Origin: Pocillopora verrucosa
Lineage: Eukaryota > Cnidaria > Anthozoa > Scleractinia > Pocilloporidae
Assembly (NCBI RefSeq): GCF_036669915.1
Contig: NC_089319.1
Location: 22,104,065-22,168,064 of the forward strand
DNA length: 64,000 nt
Reading direction: 5' to 3'
Part shown: piece after piece, positions 1 to 12,600 of the stretch
How positions within the stretch are numbered: position 1 is the first letter of the stretch
How the letters are laid out: every line of letters starts with the position of its first letter
Notes under the pieces: generated by a model
The model's input: the letters and a program-made list of their open reading frames with translations, nothing else
The model's database searches: none
What the model was told of the DNA's origin: nothing
Program-made: the position numbers and the translations under genes

Positions 1-29
1 AAATGACATATTGAGAGTTAAAGGGTTAA
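1..29. repeat. Right end of a TTAACCC-type dispersed repeat
   Basis: The window opens with the terminal motif GAGAGTTAAAGGGTTAA. The same end is seen on complete copies elsewhere in the window, for example near 53301-53315. Only the terminus is inside the window. Confidence 0.5.
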
Positions 30-1630
30 AGTATCCAAATAGAGTAAAGGGTCTGTATTACTTGTACAGATGATATAAACAAACAAGAAAGTGCATGTTA
101 TTTAATAAGTAATATATAAATTAATAAAGATGGAAATAGACTTGATTATAATGAGTTGTCTGAAAAGATATTTCGCATGTTTATTTTGCGACGTGTGAGA
201 ATACTTTTCAAGTGATTGAAAGGAGTGTAAACATTAGAGTACACGCGTGAGATTTGGCGATTCGGCCGTGATGACGAGGTAGTGATATTGTCAATGGCAC
301 GTCTTCAAGCCCAGAAACAACTTCACGTAGTTGCCGTTGAAGCAGAGTTCCCCGTGCATGAGCTGGGTCGCAATGATGGGAAAACTAGCAGCAGACCGCA
401 ACAACCTTTTACGAAAGGCACCAATAACTTGCGATCTGTCTTTTCCAGTCTTAATTCTCTCGTTTATCTTATATGAAATACTGCATACATTAATTTAACT
501 TCACACTGTGAAACTAAGGTCGTTTGAATCTAACTCTGATTCATCTCTCTTTGATTCTCACTGACTTCTAAGTTAACTCTAAAGTACATTAGTACTTATT
601 TATTCGCTACCAATGCATAAGTGATCAAGTAGGCCGACCGACCTCGAAAGATAAAACATTTGTTTTCAGAATACTAACCCAAACACTTTTGCAAGAATCT
701 CGCTAATAAAAAACAACACACTTAATGCTTCCAATCACGTGTGAATTAATCTTTGATATCATAAGCCAAAACAAGAACTTTCGCCAGGGTCCAAATCAAG
801 GTCAGTAAACAAACTTAGCACGTTCCCTAATGGAAATTAGAGCCCCAGCGCTGGATAAATTAGTATTTATAAAACTTATCTTAAAGAAAATTATTGCTTT
901 AGATTTTAGATCGGAAGGAACCCAAGTTTCATGGTAAACTTATTCGCGACGCCTTTTTTCATCAATCTAAAATGGGCGCACTGGTTCTCTTTCAATGCGC
1001 ACGTTTACACGTGAAGAAGGTTTACCCTCAGAGAGCTGTGCTTTTCTCTCAGGATGTTCCCTTTCTTTCTGATAAACTATTTGGGGCTAGATCCGATTGG
1101 TCAGATTAATTTGATTACATCACCGCGTATGAACATATATTTTTACTCAAGCCGCTCCAAAACTGATAATGTTCCCTAGTATCATTCACAAGTGAGTTTT
1201 TCTCTCTGATTCTTTTTACTGAATGATGTAAGACATCCTATAATGTCCTTAGCTGTAGTGAATAAAGTGGCGGGAAAAATGTGCGCGTCTACCGCTCATT
1301 TTGCGCGGGAAGAAAAACCACGTTTCCGTTTCATTTCCTAAGCAGGTTCTGTTTGCCAAGAAACGTAAAAGTTTCACACTGTAAGGTGTTGCTTTTGTTT
1401 TAAAAGGTAACTCAAAGCGACAGAGTAGTTTTTGGTTGTACGATCTAAATTCTTTTCAGACAGCTTGTCGGTGAGGAGTAAAATTTCTCAATGAATTTAG
1501 AGCAAAAAAACCCGAACGGTTATTATTATTATAGAAAATCATTCACGTCCGAAAAAAATGAAGAGACATCTTATATTTTAATACCACAGGTTTAGGAAGC
1601 TTAACAACATCAGAAAAAAACTTAAATATA
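30..1630. other. Region upstream of DMC1, no gene recognised
   Basis: No convincing coding exon. A GC-richer block at about 240-440 is open in one plus-strand frame for 64 codons but matches no family I know and has no clear splice sites. The last 400 bp before the DMC1 start hold E2F-like motifs, annotated separately. The rest is AT-rich and looks like ordinary intergenic or promoter DNA. Confidence 0.5.
1269..1311. promoter_or_regulatory. Pair of E2F-like sites upstream of DMC1
   Basis: GGCGGGAAAA at 1269-1278 and TTTTGCGCGGGAA at 1299-1311 both fit the E2F/DP consensus (TTTSSCGC or its complement). They lie about 320-360 bp upstream of the DMC1 start codon. E2F-family factors such as E2F6 are known regulators of germline and meiotic genes in mammals. 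The binding itself is inference. Confidence 0.45.
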
Positions 1631-4600
1631 ATGGAAATTACCACTAGTCGCGATCAAGTGGTGGAAGAAGAATTAAGCGACCAGGAAGAGGTAAGAGAAA
1701 ATGTTTTTTTCAAAGGCTGTTGAGTTTAATTTAAAAATTTAATTATCGTGTTTTTCTAAAATGTAGCATATATAAGTTATTAATACATTGTAACTAATCA
1801 GCTGAATAAAAGGGAGTTTTTTTCCATAGATATAAAATTTGGAATATCAAATATATATATATATGAGTATTTTCTACATGTTATTAAACTTTTTTCGCTT
1901 AACACTTTAGGATTCATTTTATCAAGACATTGACCTTCTACAGAACCATGGAATTGTGAGTATGCATGACAATAACGTGTAAAGTGACCTTTTTCGGTTC
2001 AAATACGCTCCTCTGTACAGTCTTTTAACTCAAAATTCTTGGTTCATTTGTTTTTCAGAATGTGACTGATATAAAGAAGCTCAAATCAGCGGGAATATGC
2101 ACCATAAAAGTATGTAGCAGCTTAAAATTTGTGGGCATTCTTAAAAAATGGGCTTTTATAAAGTAAAAACATCGCTTGAAGAGCCATCAACACGTTACCT
2201 ACTTAAGTCTAAAGTGCACTTTTGGTATAAACTAAGACGACGGATTACAAACCCTTCATCAGGCCTATTAACAAAATTGATTGGGGTGTTTGATTAATTG
2301 ATTGTATTTCCACAGGGTGTGAAGATGACTACAAGGCGAAAGATGTGTCAGATAAAAGGGATATCAGAGGCAAAAATGGAGAAAATTAAGGTGAAATCAA
2401 TGTTTCGTGACATTGCCAAGACCGCCAAGATTTTTAATTCAAATTACCTTATTTTGATTTCTTCTTTATATGATTTTAAAACTAATAAAGAAAGACACTT
2501 CATAGATTTTCTCAAATGTTATCCTTCTTGAAATTTATCCATCCATTACAATTATAATTAGTTTTGCTCCGTTGTATGAGAATATTTGACTGACTAATTA
2601 CCTTTGATTTCTTTCAGGAAGCTTCTGCAAAGTTAGCTGTAAGTATTTCTGAAAAACTTTGTTACCTGATCCTAAACAATCATTCATCTCTTTTGATCCT
2701 CTATATGACAATTTCACTCTTTTTCTTATAGAATGCTGGATTTGTCACAGCTTTAGAATACAGTGATATGAGGAAGATGGTTTTCAGGATTTCTAGTGGA
2801 AGCACTGAGCTGGAGTATGTAAATTAAAAGTGAAACTTATTACTTATCTCAGCAAGTACTAAAACACGTTTTTACAACATTCTGTCTTTCCACAGCAAAC
2901 TCCTTGGAGGTATGTGTTGATCAGTTTCAGATGTATTTTTAACATACTACTTTGACTTTGACTTATTAAGACACATTTTTGCTTGATTTTAAACTTTTGA
3001 GTCTCACAATTTTAGGAGGAATAGAGAGCATGTCTATAACAGAGGTTTTTGGAGGTAAAGTAACCCACTGGTATTATAGTAGTAGTCTCTGACTTTTCAA
3101 AAGCTACGTATTTATTACATTACACATATCCAATCTTTTTTCAGAGATGATTTTGTAAGTAATCTTGTCACTATTATACCTTAAAAATCCTCTGTTGAAT
3201 AAAAATGAGGACAACCCTTTTTTTATCAATCAGAGTTCAGGACCGGCAAAACTCAACTGTCACACACACTCTGTGGTGAGTTTTAAAAACATTCTCTGAC
3301 TGAGTTGTTTTCTCTTTGGATTAAAATGAAGTTAATATTGTTAAATGTGATACCATTAGTTTCAGCACAGCTGCCAGGTGCAAATGGGTACACCGGTGGA
3401 AAAGTGATTTTCATTGATACTGAGGTACTTTTAACTTAACAAATCCATTAATATGATTTATGTGTATGGTCAAGACTATCTGCAATTTCCCTTAGCTTAT
3501 ATTGGTAATGATGATGTTATCTGCAACATTTAGTAAGGCTTCCCCGTAACCTTACCATCCATAATCAGTTCTTAAATATGTATGGATGAATGATGTAAAC
3601 ATTATTTTATGGTGTTGTGAACTAAGTGACCATAGTATTGTTTTTAAAATGTTTCCATGAAAGTTCATGGGAGAGAATTTGTATAAGGCCTGAGTTGGAA
3701 GACTGGCACTTGAGGGAGTGTCTTTCAAAGGAAATTAATATGCTTGAATGTCTGAAAATGACCATACCCTCAAAAAGGCAGTCATTGGGCTACTTATTGT
3801 TAATCCATTGTGGAGACTCATAGACAAAATTATTAAATACAAACTTCACTAACTCATTTAATTTGTTCCTCTTTTAGAATACTTTGTATCCTTTTTTTTT
3901 TCTTGAATTTCACACATGTAATCAACCACTCTAAATGTTAATTATTTTGCACTTTTAAAGCCATTTCTGTATTTTTTTAAAAACAGTAAATCTGCGACTT
4001 TAGCTCCTTAATCAATAATAGCAGACCTGATCGCCTAAGAGAGATTGCAGACAGGTTTAATCTTGACCAGAATGCAATGCTGGACAATGTTCTCTATTGC
4101 AGAGCATATACAAGTAGGTCACAATACTTATTTGAAACTATATGGATTTTACCATTAGCTGCCCAGCCCGTCTTTTTGGTGATTTAATTAGAGTAGTAAT
4201 GCTTAAAACAATTTTTTAAATCACCATTGTATCAGTTGATTGTTATAATCACTTTTTTTTACAATTCCACAAGGCATAAGATAAATATCACCAATACATA
4301 TTATTACTATTAAAATCTATAGGTGAACACCAATATGAGTTGATGGATAGTGTGGCTGCAAAGTTTCATGAAGAACCAGGAGTATTCAAACTTATGGTAT
4401 GCACAAATTGGAAAATTACAATTTATTAAAAATAGGTTATTATTCTAAAATTAGTTCCTCAAACTTCTAAAATCAAAGGACAAATTTTCTTTGGTAGTGT
4501 TCCAACAATGTTTGGTGTATCATCTCTTCCAGATAATCGACTCAATAATGGCATTATTTAGAGTTGATTTTTGTGGAAGAGGTGAATTGGCTGACAGGCA

Positions 4601-5792
4601 GCAAAAACTAGCACAGATGTTATCTCGACTGCAAAAACTGTCTGAGGGTAAGCAATAGATATCTGATAATCTTCCCATTATAAACAGAGAACAAGTAAGA
4701 TGTTTGTGTCCATCTGCTGCTTAAGTTTTTACATACTCCTGAAACCATTTGGCCCCTCTAAGGGACATATTTTCATGGATGGTCAACAAACGAATTAACT
4801 TTATATCTCTATCAACAAAGTAGTGTTTATATCAACTCTTAATCCTCTTAGCAGCAGTATTTTCTCTATTTCACAGAATTTAATGTTGCAGTCTTTATCA
4901 CCAATCAGGTAGTGTGTATATACATACTGGGTAAATCAGCATTTAATTTATGTTGTCCTTTGATCAGTTACACTGGGTGCATCTTTCTAATTTTTGCTAT
5001 ATTTCAGCTGCAGTTTTAACCACAATTTCTACCTTATCATTGAGATAAATTTGGTAGAAGGGAGGTATAATGATATGTTGTTCTACTGTTTATTTGCAGA
5101 TGACAGCAGATCCAGGAGGTGTGTATTTACAAAATAGGCAATTTACATTGAGTATCAATATTTCATTCCCTATCCTACTCACAGTACATACCTTTTTTTC
5201 TCCATTGCTGACTGGCTTGTTGGATAACAGCAACAATGAGGTAAACTGAACCTTTCATGAGAAGGAAACAATTAGCTATTCATTATAAATTTCTATTATA
5301 AGCAAGAAATATACTCACCAAGATTTGATCATCTCTCAGCTTCCAAGCTGATCCCAAGAAGCCAATTGGTGGACACATTCTGGCACATGCCTCTACAACT
5401 CGCATTAGTTTAAGGAAAGGGAGAGGAGAAACAAGAATTGCAAAGATATATGACAGGTTAGAAACCTCCTTTAGTAGCCTCTATGACAATTCTTCGATAA
5501 TTTGAGTCACAGCTTAAGATAATTTTTAAATACAAATAATTTTCATGTAATTATCTACGAGAATTACATGTGCATGCAATAACTTATTTTCCTATTTCAT
5601 CAGCAAATACTAAATAAATAAGGTCAGGGTAATATTTCACTACACTTGCCAGATCAGTGTATGATCTCACAAGAGGGACTCTGGTATTGATTCTCCCTAA
5701 GAAATATCCATTTTGTTCACAGCCCTGATCTTCCAGAGAATGAAGCCACATTTGCAGTTACATCAGGAGGCATTGCTGATGCCAAAGAGTAA
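1631..5792 (+). CDS. DMC1: Meiotic recombinase DMC1 (RecA/RAD51 family)
   Basis: Encodes a 343-residue protein, close to human DMC1 (340). DMC1 forms filaments on single-stranded DNA in the meiotic nucleus and catalyses strand exchange between homologues. Exons: 1631-1690, 1911-1955, 2059-2109, 2316-2390, 2618-2638, 2732-2814, 2896-2909, 3016-3054, 3234-3275, 3360-3424, 3878-3885, 4022-4113, 4323-4396, 4533-4647, 4877-4908, 5100-5118, 5231-5240, 5340-5456, 5723-5792. All introns are GT/AG and phases match. An N-terminal helix-hairpin-helix region covers about residues 20-75. Walker A is GEFRTGKTQ near residue 130, split by an intron. Walker B is IIDSIMALF near 223. The ATP-cap region reads DPKKPIGG, and the C terminus GGIADAKE is DMC1-like. 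DMC1 rather than RAD51 is supported by [18 protein letters not shown]. Three exons are only 14, 8 and 10 nt. It is tail-to-tail with DCXR. Confidence 0.97.
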
Positions 5793-5829
5793 ACATGACA
5801 CTAAAAAATCATTGCAATATACCAAAACC

Positions 5830-5844
5830 TTTATTTATTTTATT
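5830..5844 (-). terminator. Candidate DCXR polyadenylation signals
   Basis: TTTATT on the plus strand, overlapping three times, reads as AATAAA on the minus strand. It lies about 200 bp downstream of the DCXR stop and only about 40 bp beyond the DMC1 stop codon. Confidence 0.4.
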
Positions 5845-5929
5845 TAACACTACTAAATATAAACATTTGTTATTCACCATAAATTGGTAAATAAGACATT
5901 TTTTCATTCTTTCATAACATTTGAGTGAA

Positions 5930-5935
5930 AATAAA
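5930..5935 (+). terminator. Candidate DMC1 polyadenylation signal
   Basis: AATAAA on the plus strand, 138 bp after the DMC1 stop, is the first canonical hexamer downstream. If used, the DMC1 transcript would run past the candidate end of the opposing DCXR transcript. Confidence 0.4.
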
Positions 5936-6046
5936 ACTAACCACAAACATATAGGATGTGCATTCCATTTGTACAATATATGTAATGGAGAGCCTGATTA
6001 AGTTTCCTATCAACAGTCTTGGAGTCTAATGTACAGTGAAGCCTGT

Positions 6047-8674
6047 CTATTGAACAAGACGCCCTCCATCAATAGGCAACATAGTTCCATTAACCATACC
6101 AGCTTTATCACTTAAGAGATAAAGAATGGCATGAACAACATCCTCTACTTCTGCAACAGAGCATATTGTAAGGTGTGATTAGTAATTTTGCAAACTGAGG
6201 AAGAATACATGTACTGGGTACCTACTTTTTTAATTTTTAAGAGATTGTTTCAGAAGCTGTAATACATATTAGAAAAATGTCATAATTTGGGGTTAAACAC
6301 TGTAAATGTATCTTACCTGCAAACCTTCCAAGTGGTATTGTATCTAGCATTGGCTTTGCTTTTGCAGGATCAGACCAACCTATCCTTCCCATATCAGTCA
6401 TCACAACAGTAGGGTTCACAGCATTTACTCTGATCTGGGTTAAATAAACAATGTTTTCTTATTTGGCAGTGAAGTGTCTAAAACATGGTTCACTGTTATG
6501 AAAATTAAACTAATTGTAGACAAAGGCTTGTTTCAAACCAAGTACTGGTAATTTCATGTCACTCATGTTTTTCCTTAATACCAACCATCCTTGACCATCA
6601 CTCACCTTGTAAGGGCCCAGTTCTAATGCCATTGTTTTTGTAAACATATCCATAGCTGCCTTTGTAGAACCTACAACAAATGCAACACCAGTAAAGGTTT
6701 ATATTAAGAATTGCGGTAGCAAAATGATGGTGTAGAGTGACAAGAGAATATTTTCCTATGTTGTAGGCCATCATGTCTTGACCTACTCTTTATTGTATAA
6801 TTCTGCAAATTGTATTTTTTAATGCAGTCATTTTACATCAGTGATTGGTAAGCAAACTTACAGTACAGAGTGTGATCTTTTAAAGCTATCATTGAAGCCT
6901 GACTGGAAACATTAACTATTGCTCCTCCACTCCCTTTGGCAATCATCCTTTTTGAAACAGCCTAATAAATGAAATATAAACTGTTTCAAACCTTTAACAA
7001 AGTTTAATGAATACATATGTAGCAGCCTTAAAACTACAAAAATGGCTACTATACCTGTGCAATAAACAGAGGTGCCTTCACATTCACTGAAAATATCCTA
7101 TCATAAAAAAAAAAGATTGCAAAATGAGAAAAACTCTCAAAAAGGCTTATTTATTTCTTAGGAAGCATCAAATAACCTGTGTTTAACTTAATGGCCATAC
7201 AAGGTAGTCACCATGGATAATGGCTATTTATAGTTACCATATGCTGAAAGAGGGGGAAAGAAGAAATCAATGCATAACAAATAATTTTTTTTTCTCCAGT
7301 CAGCCAAAAAACATCAAAATTTTCATACAGATTAGAATGGCAATACTCATGTGGCCTAAAACATTTGAACACATACTTGTCAAAATCTCCCATCTTGATT
7401 TCTTCAAAAGGATCCAATAATGCAATTCCTGCATTGTTTACTAAAAGATCTATATCACCAAGGTTATTTACTTTCTTCACTGCAGCCTCAATGTCTGACA
7501 GATCAATACAAACTGTCTGAATTGTTGGTGCCTAATCAAAGAGGAAAATTCAATATTAAAAGGTGTTGTATAATTGTAATTCATGTTTCAGTCAAAAGTA
7601 ATCTGAGATAACCTTCCCAACTGTATCTGGCAAGTTTGCAAGCAATTATTCCAAGAAACAAGTGTCAGGAGGATGCATGAAGCTTGTATAAAGGCATAGT
7701 GACTTAAATTTAATTCCCAACTCTTTCAGAGTAACTCCAACCTTTCTCAAGTAAGCAAAGATTGAATTACACCTTACTGGTAATGGGTGGGCATCACAGA
7801 GTGTTTCAAAATTTCCAAAAAGTTTCTTTCCAGTGACACAAGTGACCAGGAATGACCATGAGTGAGCATAAATAACCAAAACAATTCCATCAAAAGTTGT
7901 TACTGGTATTTTAAGACCTTACTACAACATATCTATATTCATTTTATCAAATAACTGACTATCCAGCTAAACTGTGTTTATTGACTGGCATAAAATTGAT
8001 TTGGAAGGACAGTTGGAAATTTTGTCAGAAAAAACATGTCTGATAATCACATGAGGAGTGTCTCTACTACCTCCTTTCCTCCCCTCCCCATTTTATTAAT
8101 GATAGTGACAAAAATAATTGTGTTAATAATAATAATAATAATAATGATAGTAATAATGATGATGATGATAATAATAGTAATAAAAACTATCAGTCAAAGA
8201 ATCTAGCTCATTAAGGCAGTTCTTGTGATGAAATCAGTGATGTGTTTGTAATGTAATCTCACTCGTAACTACTTTTGAACTCCCTTGTTATTACTTTACC
8301 TCTTCTTTTAAGCTGTCTAAGTCAGCTTGAGTTCGTGATAAAGCGATGACCTCAGCACCACATTCAACTAACATCTTGGCAGTACTGCGACCTATCCCTA
8401 CCGATAAACAACCACGTTTTCGTCATATCGTTCCTGTATGTTTCAGTCTAACTGATACCTTCAGAAGTACCATGTTCCGATCTAACGCGACATTTTGCGC
8501 CAATTTGCGTGACGTTCGTAAAATCATAATAATGAACGCCAGTGTATTATATAGACGCGCGCCCCTTCATGCAAACCATGAAAATGCAATTTTCCATTGT
8601 GATAGAAGAGGGAAGATTCTACCTTTTCCAGCACCAGTTACTAAAGCACGCTTTCCTTTAAAATTAATGTCCAT
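6047..8674 (-). CDS. DCXR: L-xylulose reductase (dicarbonyl/L-xylulose reductase, SDR family)
   Basis: A classical short-chain dehydrogenase of 244 residues, the same length as human DCXR. The enzyme reduces L-xylulose to xylitol, and alpha-dicarbonyls, with NADPH in the uronate cycle. Exons in transcript order: 8623-8674, 8300-8397, 7377-7531, 7055-7097, 6862-6961, 6606-6670, 6317-6434, 6047-6150; splice sites and phases all agree. The cofactor motif TGAGKGIG is at about residues 12-19, split by intron 1, and LLVNNAG follows near residue 80. The catalytic residues fall at Ser136, Tyr149 and Lys153 (YCSTK), the positions I recall for human DCXR. The DCXR-specific stretches [10 protein letters not shown] and [11 protein letters not shown] separate it from other SDRs. 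The C terminus (IDGGRLVQ) differs from the human end. It is convergent with DMC1, with 254 bp between stop codons. Confidence 0.94.
8126..8190. repeat. ATA/ATG microsatellite in a DCXR intron
   Basis: Imperfect trinucleotide array of AAT and GAT units within DCXR intron 2. Confidence 0.8.
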
Positions 8675-9676
8675 GATGTCTGATTAAGCAACAACTTGCT
8701 CGCAAAATTTTTTGTTGTCACAGAGCCCACGTTGATGAAAGCTCAGTACCCACTTAGAAAAGGTACGAGAGAGGACTGGGAACAAATCAGGCAATCAAAT
8801 ATGGCGCAGGGTTAGTAGGCAAATATATCAGGTGCAGCTAACTGACATTTCATTCACTCCTTTGTTAGATCCCGGGTACGTTACATTGACCATGATTATC
8901 TTTTGAATAACTGGGAAAGGTAACGGACGGTCAGGTATTTCACTCAAATGACGAGAGATATATATCTTTTTAAATCGAATTTATTTACCTGTTAATTCTC
9001 GTGAAGTTTGTATCAAAGAGTCCTACACCTTATACAATTTCGCTAAAACGTAACAAAATTGTCTTGCTTTTTAAGGTTAATTATCTTAGAGAGTCGAGCA
9101 ATCGCTATCTTTACAAAAGCATCAAAAGTGTTTCTTTAGAAAATATTTATACATCATGCAATATACAATTGTGCCACAGAATCAATACAGCTACATATTT
9201 TAACACTCTGTACTGCCTGTCATATCGTCGTCCAATACGTGAGTTATTCTTTTTTCAATAACTTTTTACACCCTAACTTCAGTATGCAAGCTCTCCATAT
9301 TAATCTCTATACATTTTCTGGTGCTACTAACAAGGAGAATTTGTCTAACAATCAAGAGTTTCTTTAGTTGGTGATCATTTCCTTTTTGATCGTGCAGTAT
9401 GATCTTCCGGGTGAGAATAAAGAAGACTGCTTTCTCAGAGTTAACCCCGCCCCGTACTTGAGACTGATCCGCTGAGGCTGTGGAGACGTCAAACACTACA
9501 GCAACAGTCTTTTTCAGGACCTCACTCATCCGTGCGATCAGACCACTCGATTAACTGTTGCACCTAAGTTCGGACTAAATACTGTACTATATCTTCTCGA
9601 TAAAACAATTTAGTATGTACACACTTTGAATGTCCTCTTGACACTCTTTGAACGCTCGTTTCACCAATATTTCTAT
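8675..9676. other. Spacer between the DCXR start and the VWA3 gene end
   Basis: Holds the DCXR promoter and VWA3 3' flank. No gene is seen. The short open frames at 9001-9261 (plus) and 9266-9529 (minus) lack homology or splice support. A dispersed repeat copy covers about 9264-9420. Confidence 0.5.
9264..9420. repeat. Dispersed repeat copy (CACCCTAACTTCAGTATG type)
   Basis: Begins with ACACCCTAACTTCAGTATG and contains AAGGAGAATTTG, CAATCAAGAG and GTTGGTGATCATTTCC. The element at 45147-45326 has matching segments in the same order (CCCTAACATTAGTAT, CAATTAAGAG), so both belong to one family. The right end here is degraded. Confidence 0.55.
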
Positions 9677-12600
9677 CTAGTGGCCACTCCAACTTGTGAT
9701 CTGGAATTTCGTGGTTGTGTCAGTGATTGTCCTGTAACAATAAAATTAAAAGAATGTGATCTTTAATCATTCGTGTCCATAAATAGATTCATCCTTCCCC
9801 CGCTCTGATGAGCCAGGGATTCCAGAACGGAAGGGGGTTTTTATTAGGGATGGGGGTGGGGGGAGGCGCCCTTCAGCCTTTAGAACTCGATATTGCCACA
9901 GCAAGTAAAAAACCGCTGCCTTAGGGGTTCCAATCCGGCTCTACAGGGTGTTACAGCTTCATTCAGAAACTCGTTAAGAGATGTTACGAGCCTCGGGAAA
10001 TTTTTCGACCAAAGAAGAATTAAAAGGCTCCAAATAAAGAGCCCTTTTCACTCACCACCATTCAATTTTTCAGACCGGCCTTGTTTCGTGTTCTCAGGGA
10101 ACAACGCCCTGCAATAAGGAGGGAACATTGATTAAAATTACTTGAGGTGTACTTGGGTAAGCCACGCAAGTAAACGAAAAAAATGTACCCAAAGCAAAGT
10201 CGAAATCGAACCACAACATTTTCATAGGCATCGTTATACAAGAAGTCGTTTACTTCAGTTGAAATGAATACATTGGGAAAAAATTCTTTCGATACCAAAC
10301 GACGTTGCGAGCTTACTTCGCTACCGTCCGTTCTTTGAGAAAAATCGGAAAGGTGTTTATTGAATGATTAGAGTTGTTAAAAAAATAAGGAATAGAGTAT
10401 CATTTCATTCGCTAACCACTTGCGTTTACCTGTATGATCTGGACTGCAACAGGAACTTCCTGCAAAGAGCAATTTCACTCGCTAGTCTGCGAAGGTCGTC
10501 TCCCTCAAATACAGGCATGCTCAGAGGCTGAATGGACAAATACATTCTTCATGAGTTAATAAGAACGAAAAAAAATTTATTCATTACAAGATGATCATGA
10601 GGTTCATGGTATTTTTTATTCGTCTACGTCACTGAAAGTGGGGTTATGTAGTGGTGTGAAGTTTGACACCTTGGACTTTGGATATAATGACATGACTGAG
10701 TTTATTGTGTTATGTCTGTGGATAAAACACCTAAATCATACAGTGCCTCTATCTCATCAGGGGTTGAAACTCTGGGATGGTGGATACCCTCAAGTGCTTA
10801 GCATCCAATCGAAAAGGAGCTGGCAGCCGAGAGATTACCATACAAAAAAGATTTTACTGTATGAAAAATAAGGGGTAGAACTTTTAAACAACAACAGCAA
10901 GATGTGGGTCGACAAGTGGTCTTACCTCGTCTTCACGAAAGCCTTCTGCGAGGAGTCTGTGAGTGAACATGTGTCCATCCGGATCACCTTGACAACGGTG
11001 ATATCTATAAAACAGGAAACCGGTCAGGCAGGTTATCAGTCTGCACTAACCAGTGATCACATTTGCTCTAACTTATTATAGAGGACTTACCTTCCGCCTG
11101 TCTGAGAGGCCAAAAGCTGAAGAAACTTGTTCGCCACACTAAATGGAAAAATAAAATACAAAACAAAAAAAAAAGTGAGCAGGCCAGGAGAGGAGTCTCT
11201 TTGTAGGACATACGTCATAACTGACGGTAAACGAGAACAACAGTGGACGGAGAGAGAATTTTAAATAAATGCGTGAGAGTAATTTGGATGTACATAGACT
11301 TTGCTTCATTTCTATTTACATTGTAAACTTTAGACTTACGATAAAAATCAAACTTAAAGAAACAGTACCAACTCACCTATCGTCACAGTTGAATGAAATA
11401 CAGTGAACACGCACATTCCTTCCTGAGTTCAACTTTGCCACCTCTCTTAGTACCATAGTCGTACTGTTATCCTACAACAGAATGAGACGATGTGTCAAAA
11501 TATTAAAAGCAAAACCATTCTCTCGTTTACCTTGTTAAATTTTCATCGGAAATTACAGCAAAATGTGAACTAATGAGATCTAATGAGAGTTCACAAGCGC
11601 ATTGCTTTGAAAATAAGACGATTCTGGCCACTGCTCTTAAGTTCTGCGGCATAATAAACCATAAACTAACTGGTTTTCCATCAGTCAGTAGGTATATCCC
11701 TTGAACGTCTGGATCCTCAAATGCCATCTGAAAGAAAAAGAAATGTGGGCTAAGATAAGAATCTAGGAAACACTCATTGAGATCCTTAGAAGTCACCACT
11801 CTCTTCCCAGCGTTTGTTTCCTCCCAGCGGCGGGCCTATCTAATCACACACATAAATAAAGATGACTGATATGGAAAAGACGAGTACGGTAAAAGGGCGG
11901 AATTAAAACGGCTTAGTATTGCTTCCAAAGCAGTAAACACAAAAGGGATTAACTACAAAACCAATCATCAAACCTGAAGGGCTTGTAATGTACTCGTGCT
12001 TCCATTTGCGTCGAAGTCAGAAACCCATTCAACAGCATCTTGACAGCTGTCATCTGACGTTGACATTAAGCTTGGTTTCCATGACACCACTTCGGAGGCA
12101 AACCGAATGAGATTAAACCTACAATGAAGGCAAAACATATTGTTAAATGAATGACAACTAAAGAGATGCACATCGAGAGCAAATTAATCCGAGGCAAACA
12201 CCTCCTTAATCTCAAGATAGTTTACATCCCTATCAAAACAATTCCGCTCGAGGTTTTTTTAACGTGCGTAACACGATCGTCGGTTTTGTTAACATACTTT
12301 GTAGCCTGGTGTCTAATTTGGTCCCAGACAAGCGCAACCAGCTCTCGTTTCAGTTCATCCATGCTACTGACCATGGAGCCTGAAGTGTCGATCAACACCA
12401 CCACCTGAGAAATAAATAACGTAACATTAAAAAAATTAACAAATAAGCAACAACAACAACAAAATGAGGCCACAAGTCCGATAAGAATGGCCAACGACCT
12501 GAAAGACTGTTTCCCCTTCATCCGTTGAACCCTAAGAGAGATCGGCATCTAATTTCTCCTTACAGTAATATTAGTGACTCATTCATTTCGGTCATGAGAA

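Noticed and set aside
3145..3154. Ten-base AG...GT mini-exon in a DMC1 intron
   Set aside because: It breaks the frame; exon 9 at 3234 joins directly to exon 8 and gives the conserved GEFRTGKTQ.
8346..8687. 113-codon plus-strand frame
   Set aside because: Antisense to DCXR exons 1 and 2 and the intron between.
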